This document shows, one piece after another, positions 1-6,144 of a stretch of DNA of 19,612 bases. The DNA lies in contig VBPK01000001.1 of assembly GCA_005877225.1 (NCBI GenBank), positions 1-19,612 on the forward strand, written 5' to 3'. The translations under genes and the position numbers were made by a program. Under the pieces are notes generated by a model that was given only the letters and a program-made list of their open reading frames with translations, ran no database searches and was not told the DNA's origin. How positions within the stretch are numbered: the stretch's first letter is position 1; each line of letters starts with the position of its first letter. This DNA is from Nitrososphaerota archaeon (GTDB taxonomy: Archaea > Thermoproteota > Nitrososphaeria > Nitrososphaerales > Gagatemarchaeaceae).

Positions 1-308
1 AGGGCAACCCTGGATTGAGTCACGATTTTCTTCATCTTCTTGACCTCCGAGAGCTCGTTGGAGTAGGCCTTGCTCGACTCCTGGTCGTGGACCTGGACGG
101 AGTGAACCGTCTTCCTGAATATCATGCTCTCCCTCTGGTTCAGCTTAGCGAGGGCGGCGTCGAGCCTGTTCACCTCAGACTGAAGCTGGGCAGAGGCTTT
201 CTCGATCTGAGGCTTGATCGGCTGAGGACCTCTCACAGCCTCGCGGGTTCTCTTCGCGAAGCTCTCTCCATCCTCCCCCTTCTTCCAGGTCTTCTCGAAG
301 TTGCTCAA
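1..308 (-). CDS. cdvB: CdvB-like ESCRT-III (Snf7-family) protein, partial
   Basis: The minus strand is open from a TTG at 308 to the left edge, about 102 residues, so only the N-terminal part is present. It begins MSNFEKTWKKGEDGESFAKR and continues with PIKPQIEKASAQLQSEVNRL, then a long charged heptad-like helix ending SELSEVKKMKKIVTQSRVA-like. This is the start pattern of archaeal CdvB/ESCRT-III proteins: a basic helix 1, the helix 1-2 hairpin, and a 'HSVQVHD..SSKAYSNELSEV' stretch. CdvB forms the membrane-constricting filament in TACK-archaeal cell division. The TTG is chosen because an in-frame TAA lies directly before it and no in-frame ATG follows early. It lies 82 nt after the PolB2 stop, with a T-run between, so it may be a separate transcript. 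Family assignment rests on remembered thaumarchaeal CdvB sequences; which paralogue it is cannot be decided. Confidence 0.75.
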   Translation of the reverse strand, partial: MSNFEKTWKKGEDGESFAKRTREAVRGPQPIKPQIEKASAQLQSEVNRLDAALAKLNQRESMIFRKTVHSVQVHDQESSKAYSNELSEVKKMKKIVTQSRVA

Positions 309-381
309 TTATCTCTCGCAGCCGTTTCGTGCCTGAAGGCGGAGATACCCGACCCAGACAACGAAGTTTGACACAGCGCGC

Positions 382-387
382 AAAAAA
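382..387 (-). terminator. T-run after the PolB2 gene
   Basis: Six consecutive T on the minus strand begin 3 nt after the polymerase stop codon (391). Archaeal transcription often ends at oligo-T tracts without a hairpin. It probably ends the cassette transcript before the CdvB gene. No independent evidence. Confidence 0.35.
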
Positions 388-390
388 TCC

Positions 391-3300
391 TCACATCACC
401 TCTGCGGGAGAGGAGGCGAGCTGCGTGTCCTGAAGTCGGCCTACGAGCCGCTCCGGGGAGCATCTCCCGTCGAATGGTTCCAGAACAGTCGAGCAGGCCT
501 CGGCCAGCAACTCGACGTACCTTCTTACGTCGTACGGCGTTCCATCGTCGATGAGCGACTCCGGGGCAGCTCGCCTCCGCGGCGACCCCGAATAGTAGTC
601 TGTGATCAGGTACCTTACGCTTTCCCCCGCATGCAACTCGATGCCCTCCTCCGAGAGCTGATCCGCCACCGAGGACTGGATCGTCCTGTTGAGGTACTCC
701 CCGGGTTTCTTCGAGAGATTCCTGGTGAAGATCATGAACTCGGGGGGGACCTCGCGATTGGAGATTGCTCTGGCGTACTTCTCGAAGACCCCGAGGCACT
801 CTGGAATCAGCTCTCTCGCCCCCGCTATCGAATCCGCCCTGGCGAGAAGCTCCAGAATCTCCATCTGGCACTTCGTGAAGAGGACGGGTGTGTCGTGCCG
901 TCGCGCCTCTATCCCGCGAACCTTCAGCTCCCCCGTCCTGTACGCGCCGAAGTACCTGTTGAGCACGGGAATTCCAGGCTCGACCCTCGAGGGGAGGAAG
1001 ACGACCCACTTGTAGATGCCCTCGAAGGAGATCTCGAAGCCCGTCTCCTCCTCGATTTCTCTTCTCAGCCTCTTGTAGTCCTCCTCTTCTGCTCCCTGCC
1101 TCTTCAGCCAGAGCGAGTCGACAATCCCGTGAATGAGCTTAAAGCCGCTTCTTTCAGCTATCCTCGTGGCATCGAGTAGGACCTTCCTGTCCCACGCACA
1201 GACGCCTATGTGCGCGTCAATCCTCCCGAACTTCGCGTTGTTGTACCCTAAATATCCGAATGAAGTTACGCCCAAATATTTGAGTGCCGACTGTCTGGCG
1301 TCGTATCTCTCTCTATCCTTATCACTCTTCGCGCTCCTCTTGAGTTCCTTGTATCTCAGCCTTTTCCCGACTATGATCTCTATCGCTTTCGGCACTATCC
1401 CCTTCCTTCTCTGACATACGTTCCAGTCAAGTTCAGGAATCCTGTTAATCGAGGATGGGCAGCACGGGCACCTTACAGTTTCAGCCGAGAGGTTCTTCTT
1501 CAGCATGATGTTGGGATAAAGGCTATTGTGAGTTAGGATGCCATTGGCAAAATAGTAAGGAAACTCCGACCATTCTAGCGTCAAATCATAGACGTGGCCG
1601 TCGTAGTCGAAGATCTCCTTTCCTATCACTCGAACTTCGTGTATGAATGATAATGCGTTGTTTTTCCGAGCCTTGGCGTACAATCCCAAGCGAGGGCTTG
1701 GATAGTTCTTGGCTTTCCTTATGCGACTCAGTATGGCTTGGCGTAGGCTTTCCTGCTTATCTTGTGAAATGAAGCCGACTTGGGTGTAATACCTAACCAC
1801 CGCTTCCAAACCGGATAGCTCAAGAAAGTCGGCAGGGATAGAAGAAAATCCGTGTTTGTTGATGTACCTACCGACACGATATCCTATGTTTAGTTCGCGT
1901 AGGCATTTGCACACAATGTCTAGTTTGAAATGATTCTTGGACGACTGATCGCATTGAACTGTGTTTCGCTTCTTGTTGATACCACCATCGCCTTCGAAGA
2001 AACCGCGTACGAAAGATGCCTGTTCGCCTTGATTGTGGTGCTCGCTGGCAATGAAAGACTCGTATCTCGATAAGAAGTCCATCACGACCGCCCTTTGAGC
2101 CACTACTAGGGTAATGCCGTCGCTTCCTAGTTTTGTCTTGATGTAGACGTGAACGCTTGGATAGATTTTGGATAATGTTTTCGTGATGAAATTGCGGAAA
2201 TCGATTTCGTGTTTGTTGATGCTGAATTCTATCCTGTATTGATGCGAAACGCGAGTTTTCTTTCTAGATTTGTCGAAATATTCTTGATCTCTTCGCAGAC
2301 GCCCCCCTTCCGCTGTGAAGGCGCCGAACAGACAAGCTAGATCGTCGTTCTGAAAGGCCGGGGGCGGGTCGGTTATGATGAACCTGTTCCCTTTGCGAAT
2401 TTCATCGGCGACCTTTTCTTCGAAAACGTCTCTTACCAGAACAGGGAACTTGTGATGCGTAGTACACGTGATTCTTTTCCCGTCTGAAAGTGTCAGTCTG
2501 ATTACCTTCTCATTGATGCGATATTCATGGACCTTTGATACTCTCTGCCAGCCGAATGGGGTGAAGACCTCGTTGTCTTCTTTCACCTCGGCAATAGATT
2601 TCTCTCCATTTCTCGTCATCACTGTTGAATCCTTGACGAGGCAGGAATAATCCAGCTCCCCGACACCCTCGAAGAGGCCGACCCTCGGCTCGAAGATGAA
2701 CCCCCCTCGGTCCGCGACCATCAGGGTCCATCTGTCCTTGAACTTCTCCGCGATGACGGGCTTCCACGGGACCAGGAGGTCCATCTTGCTCGCGTGGTAG
2801 AACTGGAGGCTCGAGAGCGCCTTCCCGATGCTCGCCCTGCTCGCCGTCTGGAGCGGCATCCTGCAAATCCTGCTCAGCTCGAAGAGCCCCTCGAGGTTCG
2901 GCCCGTTGCAGACGAAGGAGCTCGAGAGGTCGAGGTGAACCCTCCCGCAGAGCTTCATCGCGGAGGGCTTGAAGAGAATCTTCCCGTAGCTGAAGTACGA
3001 AGTACCCGCCCTCGACGGGAGTGTCAATCTCGTCTTGTCCCTGTCCAGGAAGAATCTCTCGGAGAGACCGTTCTTCTCCGCTCGCTTGATCAAGTAGGGG
3101 AGGAGGAATGTGTCCCCCTCCTCGGTGAGGAGGAGGTCGGGGTCCAGTTCCTCGAGGGCCTTTACTACCTCGAGTATCTTCTCTCCTTCGGAGCCGCTCT
3201 CGATCACTATCTCCTCCTCTCGACTGGTCAGCTTGACAGACCTGATCGTGTCTGTATTCCTCGCGATCCTCCCCTCCCTCTCGACCTCCACCTCGACCTT

Positions 3301-3789
3301 CGTTTCGCGCAGCTCGGGGATCACGTAATCGTAAGACCAGTCGTCGTCGTGCAGCCTCCACTCAAGCCTCTGCGCCGCCTCCGAGACCTCGCAGTGGGCG
3401 AGCGGGAAGAGGTCGCGCTCGTAGAGGTATGTCTGGGCCGGTGGTACGTCGGCGTTGTATATCCTGTAGAGGCCGAAGGGCCCGAGGCCCTCGATGCGCC
3501 TCGCGAGGAGTTGGGTCTTCTTCGCGTCCTTGACCTGGAGCTCGAGAACCTCGCTCTTGGCCTGGTCGGTTATCTGCTCGACCTTCCCGACCAGTCTCGA
3601 CCCCAGGACCTCCGGCTCGATGAGCCTGTGGCCCCCCAGCCTCGCGAGTTCATACCCGTCGTCGGAGGCCACGAAGATCGAGGGAGACCATCTATCGAGA
3701 AGCCGTCTTACCTCGCCGTTCTCGAGCTTCAGCCAGACGACCATCTCTCCCGGGTTGCCGGGATAGAGGTCAAGTATCCAGCCTCGCAA
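391..3789 (-). CDS. polB2: Family-B DNA polymerase, PolB2 (Dpo2) type, interrupted by an intein
   Basis: The 1132-aa precursor contains a 373-aa intein (residues 383-755), leaving a 759-aa polymerase. Motif A is DYS|SLYPNIM (D380, intein after S382). It is followed by a Cys cluster (C774, C776, C777, C792), a motif B-like KYLGVTSFGY (837-846) and a motif C variant HGIVDSLWL (887-895) in place of YxDTDS. The metal-binding Asp of motif A and the second Asp of motif C (D891) are kept; the first Asp of motif C is Ile889. The 3'-5' exonuclease domain is degenerate: no DIE Exo I motif, and Exo II reads TEEGDTFLLPYL. Variant motif C, degenerate exonuclease and the Cys cluster point to the archaeal PolB2 group, whose Sulfolobus member Dpo2 is a damage-induced translesion polymerase. 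The TTG start overlaps the upstream helical-protein gene by 20 nt, suggesting translational coupling. Confidence 0.85.
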   Translation of the reverse strand: MRGWILDLYPGNPGEMVVWLKLENGEVRRLLDRWSPSIFVASDDGYELARLGGHRLIEPEVLGSRLVGKVEQITDQAKSEVLELQVKDAKKTQLLARRIEGLGPFGLYRIYNADVPPAQTYLYERDLFPLAHCEVSEAAQRLEWRLHDDDWSYDYVIPELRETKVEVEVEREGRIARNTDTIRSVKLTSREEEIVIESGSEGEKILEVVKALEELDPDLLLTEEGDTFLLPYLIKRAEKNGLSERFFLDRDKTRLTLPSRAGTSYFSYGKILFKPSAMKLCGRVHLDLSSSFVCNGPNLEGLFELSRICRMPLQTASRASIGKALSSLQFYHASKMDLLVPWKPVIAEKFKDRWTLMVADRGGFIFEPRVGLFEGVGELDYSCLVKDSTVMTRNGEKSIAEVKEDNEVFTPFGWQRVSKVHEYRINEKVIRLTLSDGKRITCTTHHKFPVLVRDVFEEKVADEIRKGNRFIITDPPPAFQNDDLACLFGAFTAEGGRLRRDQEYFDKSRKKTRVSHQYRIEFSINKHEIDFRNFITKTLSKIYPSVHVYIKTKLGSDGITLVVAQRAVVMDFLSRYESFIASEHHNQGEQASFVRGFFEGDGGINKKRNTVQCDQSSKNHFKLDIVCKCLRELNIGYRVGRYINKHGFSSIPADFLELSGLEAVVRYYTQVGFISQDKQESLRQAILSRIRKAKNYPSPRLGLYAKARKNNALSFIHEVRVIGKEIFDYDGHVYDLTLEWSEFPYYFANGILTHNSLYPNIMLKKNLSAETVRCPCCPSSINRIPELDWNVCQRRKGIVPKAIEIIVGKRLRYKELKRSAKSDKDRERYDARQSALKYLGVTSFGYLGYNNAKFGRIDAHIGVCAWDRKVLLDATRIAERSGFKLIHGIVDSLWLKRQGAEEEDYKRLRREIEEETGFEISFEGIYKWVVFLPSRVEPGIPVLNRYFGAYRTGELKVRGIEARRHDTPVLFTKCQMEILELLARADSIAGARELIPECLGVFEKYARAISNREVPPEFMIFTRNLSKKPGEYLNRTIQSSVADQLSEEGIELHAGESVRYLITDYYSGSPRRRAAPESLIDDGTPYDVRRYVELLAEACSTVLEPFDGRCSPERLVGRLQDTQLASSPAEVM
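1525..2643 (-). other. Intein with LAGLIDADG homing endonuclease inside PolB2 motif A
   Basis: The intein runs from Cys383 to Asn755 of the precursor, 373 residues. Splicing blocks are visible: block A CLVKDSTVMTRNG, block B TTHHKF (T443, H446), and C-terminal block FANGILTHN with penultimate His754, Asn755 and Ser756 as the +1 nucleophile. Two dodecapeptides, LFGAFTAEGG (487-496) and FVRGFFEGDGG (593-603), mark a DOD endonuclease with an acidic residue in each. All splicing and nuclease residues that can be checked are present, so it is predicted to be active. Its base composition looks more AT-rich than the flanking polymerase, consistent with horizontal entry. It interrupts the polymerase three residues after the catalytic Asp, so splicing is needed for activity. 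Confidence 0.93.
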
Positions 3790-4021
3790 GCCTCTTGATC
3801 TCCTTAGCGAGCGACGTGATTGCCTTTTGCTGCATGAATATCAGGCCCATGAAGAGCGCCTCGCTGGGGAAGGGGTAGGCCTTGACCTGCATCGCGGGCG
3901 CGTACTCGTAACAGCGTCTCATCATCTCGTTGAAGAGGTCCCTATCTTCGCCCCTGAGAGCCTCCGCGAAACCCCTCCAGCTTTCGATCTCCTGCCTGAC
4001 CTCCTCGCCGGAGAGGGTCAT
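3770..4021 (-). CDS. Small helical protein of the PolB2 cassette, paralogue 1
   Basis: An 83-aa acidic/basic helical protein without signal peptide or Cys motif. It aligns end to end with the product of the next upstream gene: EIESWRGFAEAL.. F.. ..Y.. E..F.GLIFMQQKA against EIEEWKPFRRAL.. F.. ..Y.. E.MFIALLFHHQK. The shared Trp, Phe, Tyr and Gln-Lys positions indicate an ancient tandem duplication. The ATG overlaps the upstream stop as ATGA, and its own end overlaps the polymerase start by 20 nt, so all are translationally coupled. Function is unknown. I recall that small helical proteins accompany PolB2 in other archaea; a role as polymerase accessory or partner is inference. Confidence 0.8.
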   Translation of the reverse strand: MTLSGEEVRQEIESWRGFAEALRGEDRDLFNEMMRRCYEYAPAMQVKAYPFPSEALFMGLIFMQQKAITSLAKEIKRLARLDT

Positions 4022-4275
4022 TGGCGCTTCAACCCGGCGACCACCTCCTCGATCTCTGCCAGCATCTTCTGGTGATGAAAGAGGAGTGCGATGAACATCC
4101 CCTCGAACCTCGAGGTCCTCACAGCGGCCGAGGAAGCCGAGGCGTAGAGTTTCGCCGCTCTAAGCAACTCGTCGAAGGCTGCTCGCTCCCTCCTTGGGAG
4201 CGCCCTCCTGAAGGGCTTCCACTCCTCGATTTCGCGAGTCTCGGCCATCCGGAACGAGGGGATGGTTCTACCCAT
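4018..4275 (-). CDS. Small helical protein of the PolB2 cassette, paralogue 2
   Basis: An 85-aa helical protein, paralogous to the following gene product (shared EIE-W-F-AL, then F, Y, E-F, QK pattern). The ATG at 4275 overlaps the end of the RecA-like gene by 8 nt. A second in-frame ATG at 4248 (MAETREIEEW) would give a 76-aa protein closer in length to the conserved core, so the start is uncertain. Both paralogues are predicted to be two or three amphipathic helices with a hydrophobic C-terminal helix (MFIALLFHHQKML) and no obvious membrane segment. Function unknown. The tight coupling suggests the two may form a heterodimer or act with the polymerase or RecA-like protein (inference). Confidence 0.75.
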   Translation of the reverse strand: MGRTIPSFRMAETREIEEWKPFRRALPRRERAAFDELLRAAKLYASASSAAVRTSRFEGMFIALLFHHQKMLAEIEEVVAGLKRQ

Positions 4276-5227
4276 AGCGATGATACCTCTGGTGCAGGAC
4301 GGGCCTGAGGACCTCCTCCCCCGGCTGAAGACTGGGCTTGCAGGGGTGCTTCAAGAGCATCGCGGCGACCTTCGAGTTGGCGGGGCTCAGGTTGAGGAGG
4401 AGGTCGGCAGAGTCTGTGATCAGGTGGTCGTAAGGCGTCTTCGCTGTGAGCGTGACGAGGACGAAGACGTCCCGCCTCTTCTTCTTGACTTCCCGCAGGC
4501 CGCCCTTGATCGCCTCGATGACTCTGCTGGCCTCCTTCGCGTCGATCGAGGGGTCGTTGAACATGCTCAGGATGTCGGAGATTATGACGAACTTGGAGCC
4601 GTGCTCGCCAATCACGCGGGGCAGCTCCCTCGTGACGAGGTTCGCGAGCTGGTAAATCGTGAAGGCTCTACTGGTCACGACCCTCCCAAGCGCCTCCCGT
4701 GGCGGGACCATATACTCCCGGGCGTAAGACGCGAAGAGGTAGGGGTCGGAGCAGTTCCCTCCGTCGATGAAGACGACGACTGTGTCGAGCCCGCCGTGCC
4801 TCCTCGGCAGCTGACCCCTGAAGCAGAGAAACTCGGCGACGGTCTCGGCGTACTTCCCAGTGAAGACAGCGACCCGCCCGGGCTCGAACTTCTCGATCGG
4901 CGAGAAGTTGAACGAGGGTTCGCGCAGAAGAGAAGAAGCCTGTTTGAAGAGTTCGCTTGTTCGAGGCGTGACCCTTCTCTCCCCTCGTCGCGAGGGCGCG
5001 TCAGACCACTCGTCTGAAACGGGAGTCAGCCTGCAGGAGAGCGAACCCTCGAGGGCTGAGCCGCAGCTCGGGCAACGGTTCTCGAATGTCTCTATCACCC
5101 TGTCCACGGACGAGAGGCTCTTGCATACCTTCAGGACGCAGAGGCACTCCGTGCAGAAGTAGACGAAGTGGCTCTTGGCGCAAGAATCCGTAGCCTCGTG
5201 CAGGTAGTGAAGCTTCTGCTGCTGCAA
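4268..5227 (-). CDS. RecA/RadA-fold protein without P-loop, N-terminal zinc finger
   Basis: 319 residues. The N-terminus has a CTEC...CPSC arrangement (C25, C28, C52, C55), a likely structural zinc finger. From about residue 105 it follows the RecA/RadA core: FEPGRVAVFTGKYAETVAEF is at the Walker A position, VVVFIDGGNCSDPYLFASYA matches the IDTEGxFxPxRI strand, and KFVIISDILSMF matches Walker B. The canonical GxxxxGK[ST] is absent (TGKYAET), so ATP hydrolysis is unlikely. It heads the operon with the two helical proteins and PolB2, an arrangement recalling bacterial ImuA (an inactive RecA relative) with ImuB/DnaE2. A role in recruiting the translesion polymerase is inference. The start is TTG 5227, 25 nt from a TATA box, giving a leaderless mRNA. 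Confidence 0.78.
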   Translation of the reverse strand: MQQQKLHYLHEATDSCAKSHFVYFCTECLCVLKVCKSLSSVDRVIETFENRCPSCGSALEGSLSCRLTPVSDEWSDAPSRRGERRVTPRTSELFKQASSLLREPSFNFSPIEKFEPGRVAVFTGKYAETVAEFLCFRGQLPRRHGGLDTVVVFIDGGNCSDPYLFASYAREYMVPPREALGRVVTSRAFTIYQLANLVTRELPRVIGEHGSKFVIISDILSMFNDPSIDAKEASRVIEAIKGGLREVKKKRRDVFVLVTLTAKTPYDHLITDSADLLLNLSPANSKVAAMLLKHPCKPSLQPGEEVLRPVLHQRYHRYG

Positions 5228-5251
5228 TCTAGCTAGAAATTTGAATCTCCG

Positions 5252-5257
5252 TTATAA
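5252..5257. promoter_or_regulatory. Palindromic TATA box TTATAA of the PolB2 cassette
   Basis: TTATAA lies 25 nt before the TTG of the RecA-like gene on the minus strand, the spacing of a leaderless archaeal promoter. Because the hexamer is its own reverse complement, it lies equally well 27 nt before an ATG at 5284 on the plus strand. A bidirectional promoter is possible. No palindromic operator is visible next to it. Confidence 0.6.
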
Positions 5258-5283
5258 CCGCCAAGAACCCCGGTAGAATCCGC

Positions 5284-5442
5284 ATGATGGCTTCAGGAGA
5301 ACATTATGCGCCCCTTAAGAACCTCTATGAGTCCACCGCTACTGGCGACGACCACGACCGGAAATCTGCCTCGGTCGGGGAGTTGTCTCTTATGGTTGAA
5401 TCTCGTCCCTTAGCCCGTGCGCCTTCTCGAGATGCGCCTTGA
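5284..5442 (+). CDS. Possible leaderless mini-ORF, 52 aa
   Basis: ATG ATG GCT opens a 52-codon frame (MMASGEHYAPLKNLYEST...) that ends at 5442. The only support is position: the ATG sits 27 nt downstream of the symmetric TATA box shared with the PolB2 cassette. The product is hydrophilic with no recognisable domain, and its last third is antisense to the zinc-finger gene at 5390-5611. It may be chance. Confidence 0.22.
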   Translation: MMASGEHYAPLKNLYESTATGDDHDRKSASVGELSLMVESRPLARAPSRDAP

Positions 5443-5611
5443 AAGTCGCCGAGTCTCTCTCGTTCATGCCTTCTAGGGTGGGATTAAGGGCCAGCACGAG
5501 CCAGCAGAAAGAGCAGCTTGTGCCGGACTGCGCATTCGACTGGACGCTGACTGAGTAGGCCTTCCTACCGTGGCGGTTGCGTCTGTCTGCCGCGCTTTGA
5601 CCTGTGTTCAT
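5390..5611 (-). CDS. Short C2H2-type zinc-finger protein
   Basis: A 73-aa frame from ATG 5611 (MNTGQSAADR) to TAA 5390. The last 45 residues look like a real domain: SCSFCWLVLALNPTLEGM, then a helix TFKAHLEKAHGL, giving C-x2-C...H-x4-H. The first 25 residues are low in features. The frame remains open upstream to 5749, but that extension is not protein-like, so the ATG at 5611 is preferred. Small solitary zinc-finger proteins are common in Nitrososphaeria-type archaea (from memory) and may bind nucleic acid. No TATA box is obvious. It stands alone between the PolB2 cassette and the homing endonuclease. Confidence 0.5.
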   Translation of the reverse strand: MNTGQSAADRRNRHGRKAYSVSVQSNAQSGTSCSFCWLVLALNPTLEGMNERDSATFKAHLEKAHGLRDEIQP

Positions 5612-6144
5612 GTTACTGGCATCAGTGACAAGCGGTTCTGCGCTACTTCTGGATTCTAGCCGAAGCCTTGACGAGCACCTCCGAGGCTTGTGGATAATGG
5701 GTGGAGGCGAGAAATAGATTCCGACTTCATGACCGGGGTGACCATGCAATCGGGTCGTCCGGGATCAGAAGAGCAACATCTGAGTCGCTCTGAATCAGCT
5801 CCAGAGAATCCTAGACTCCACGTTTCCCAATTTTTCTGCCAAGAAAGGGTGTCAATCAAAAAGTGGACATCTTGAGACGCGTGAATGTCTATTCTCAGGC
5901 GAACATTCGTCAATTTCAGACTGGACATCGTTAGCTCCATAAAGCATGGTGAGGCATGCTCTCATGCACATCAAATTTCTGTTCAATGAAAGTGGCTTTG
6001 GTTCGCATACTGGGTTCTATGCGAGGCTTCGTGTTACTCGAGACCTCTCCGTTATCACAGTGAAGTTCTTTCACCCTGCTTAGAATATTCGTAGTGTGTT
6101 GTCTCCGTTTCGTTAGCCGCAGTTATCTTCGCTCCGTTTGTGCT
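5612..6144. other. Gene-poor intergenic stretch
   Basis: About 530 nt in which I see no convincing gene. A 94-codon minus-strand frame (5656-5940) has no recognisable domain. Minor features are the octamer TGGACATC present twice (about 5864 and 5921) and an inverted pair GAATGT...ACATTC near 5884-5909. An AT-rich element TAGAATATT (6081-6089) may be the promoter of the endonuclease gene that follows. Confidence 0.5.

Noticed and set aside
15..371. Plus-strand reading frame of 118 codons at the left edge
   Set aside because: Antisense shadow of the CdvB-like gene; composition is Leu/Arg/Val-rich without a domain.
2794..3798. Long plus-strand frame of 334 codons opposite the polymerase
   Set aside because: It mirrors the polymerase codons (Leu/Glu/Val/Arg-rich shadow) and has no recognisable motif.
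5656..5940. 94-codon minus-strand frame
   Set aside because: No domain, no promoter, and it overlaps the non-protein-like upstream extension of the zinc-finger gene.
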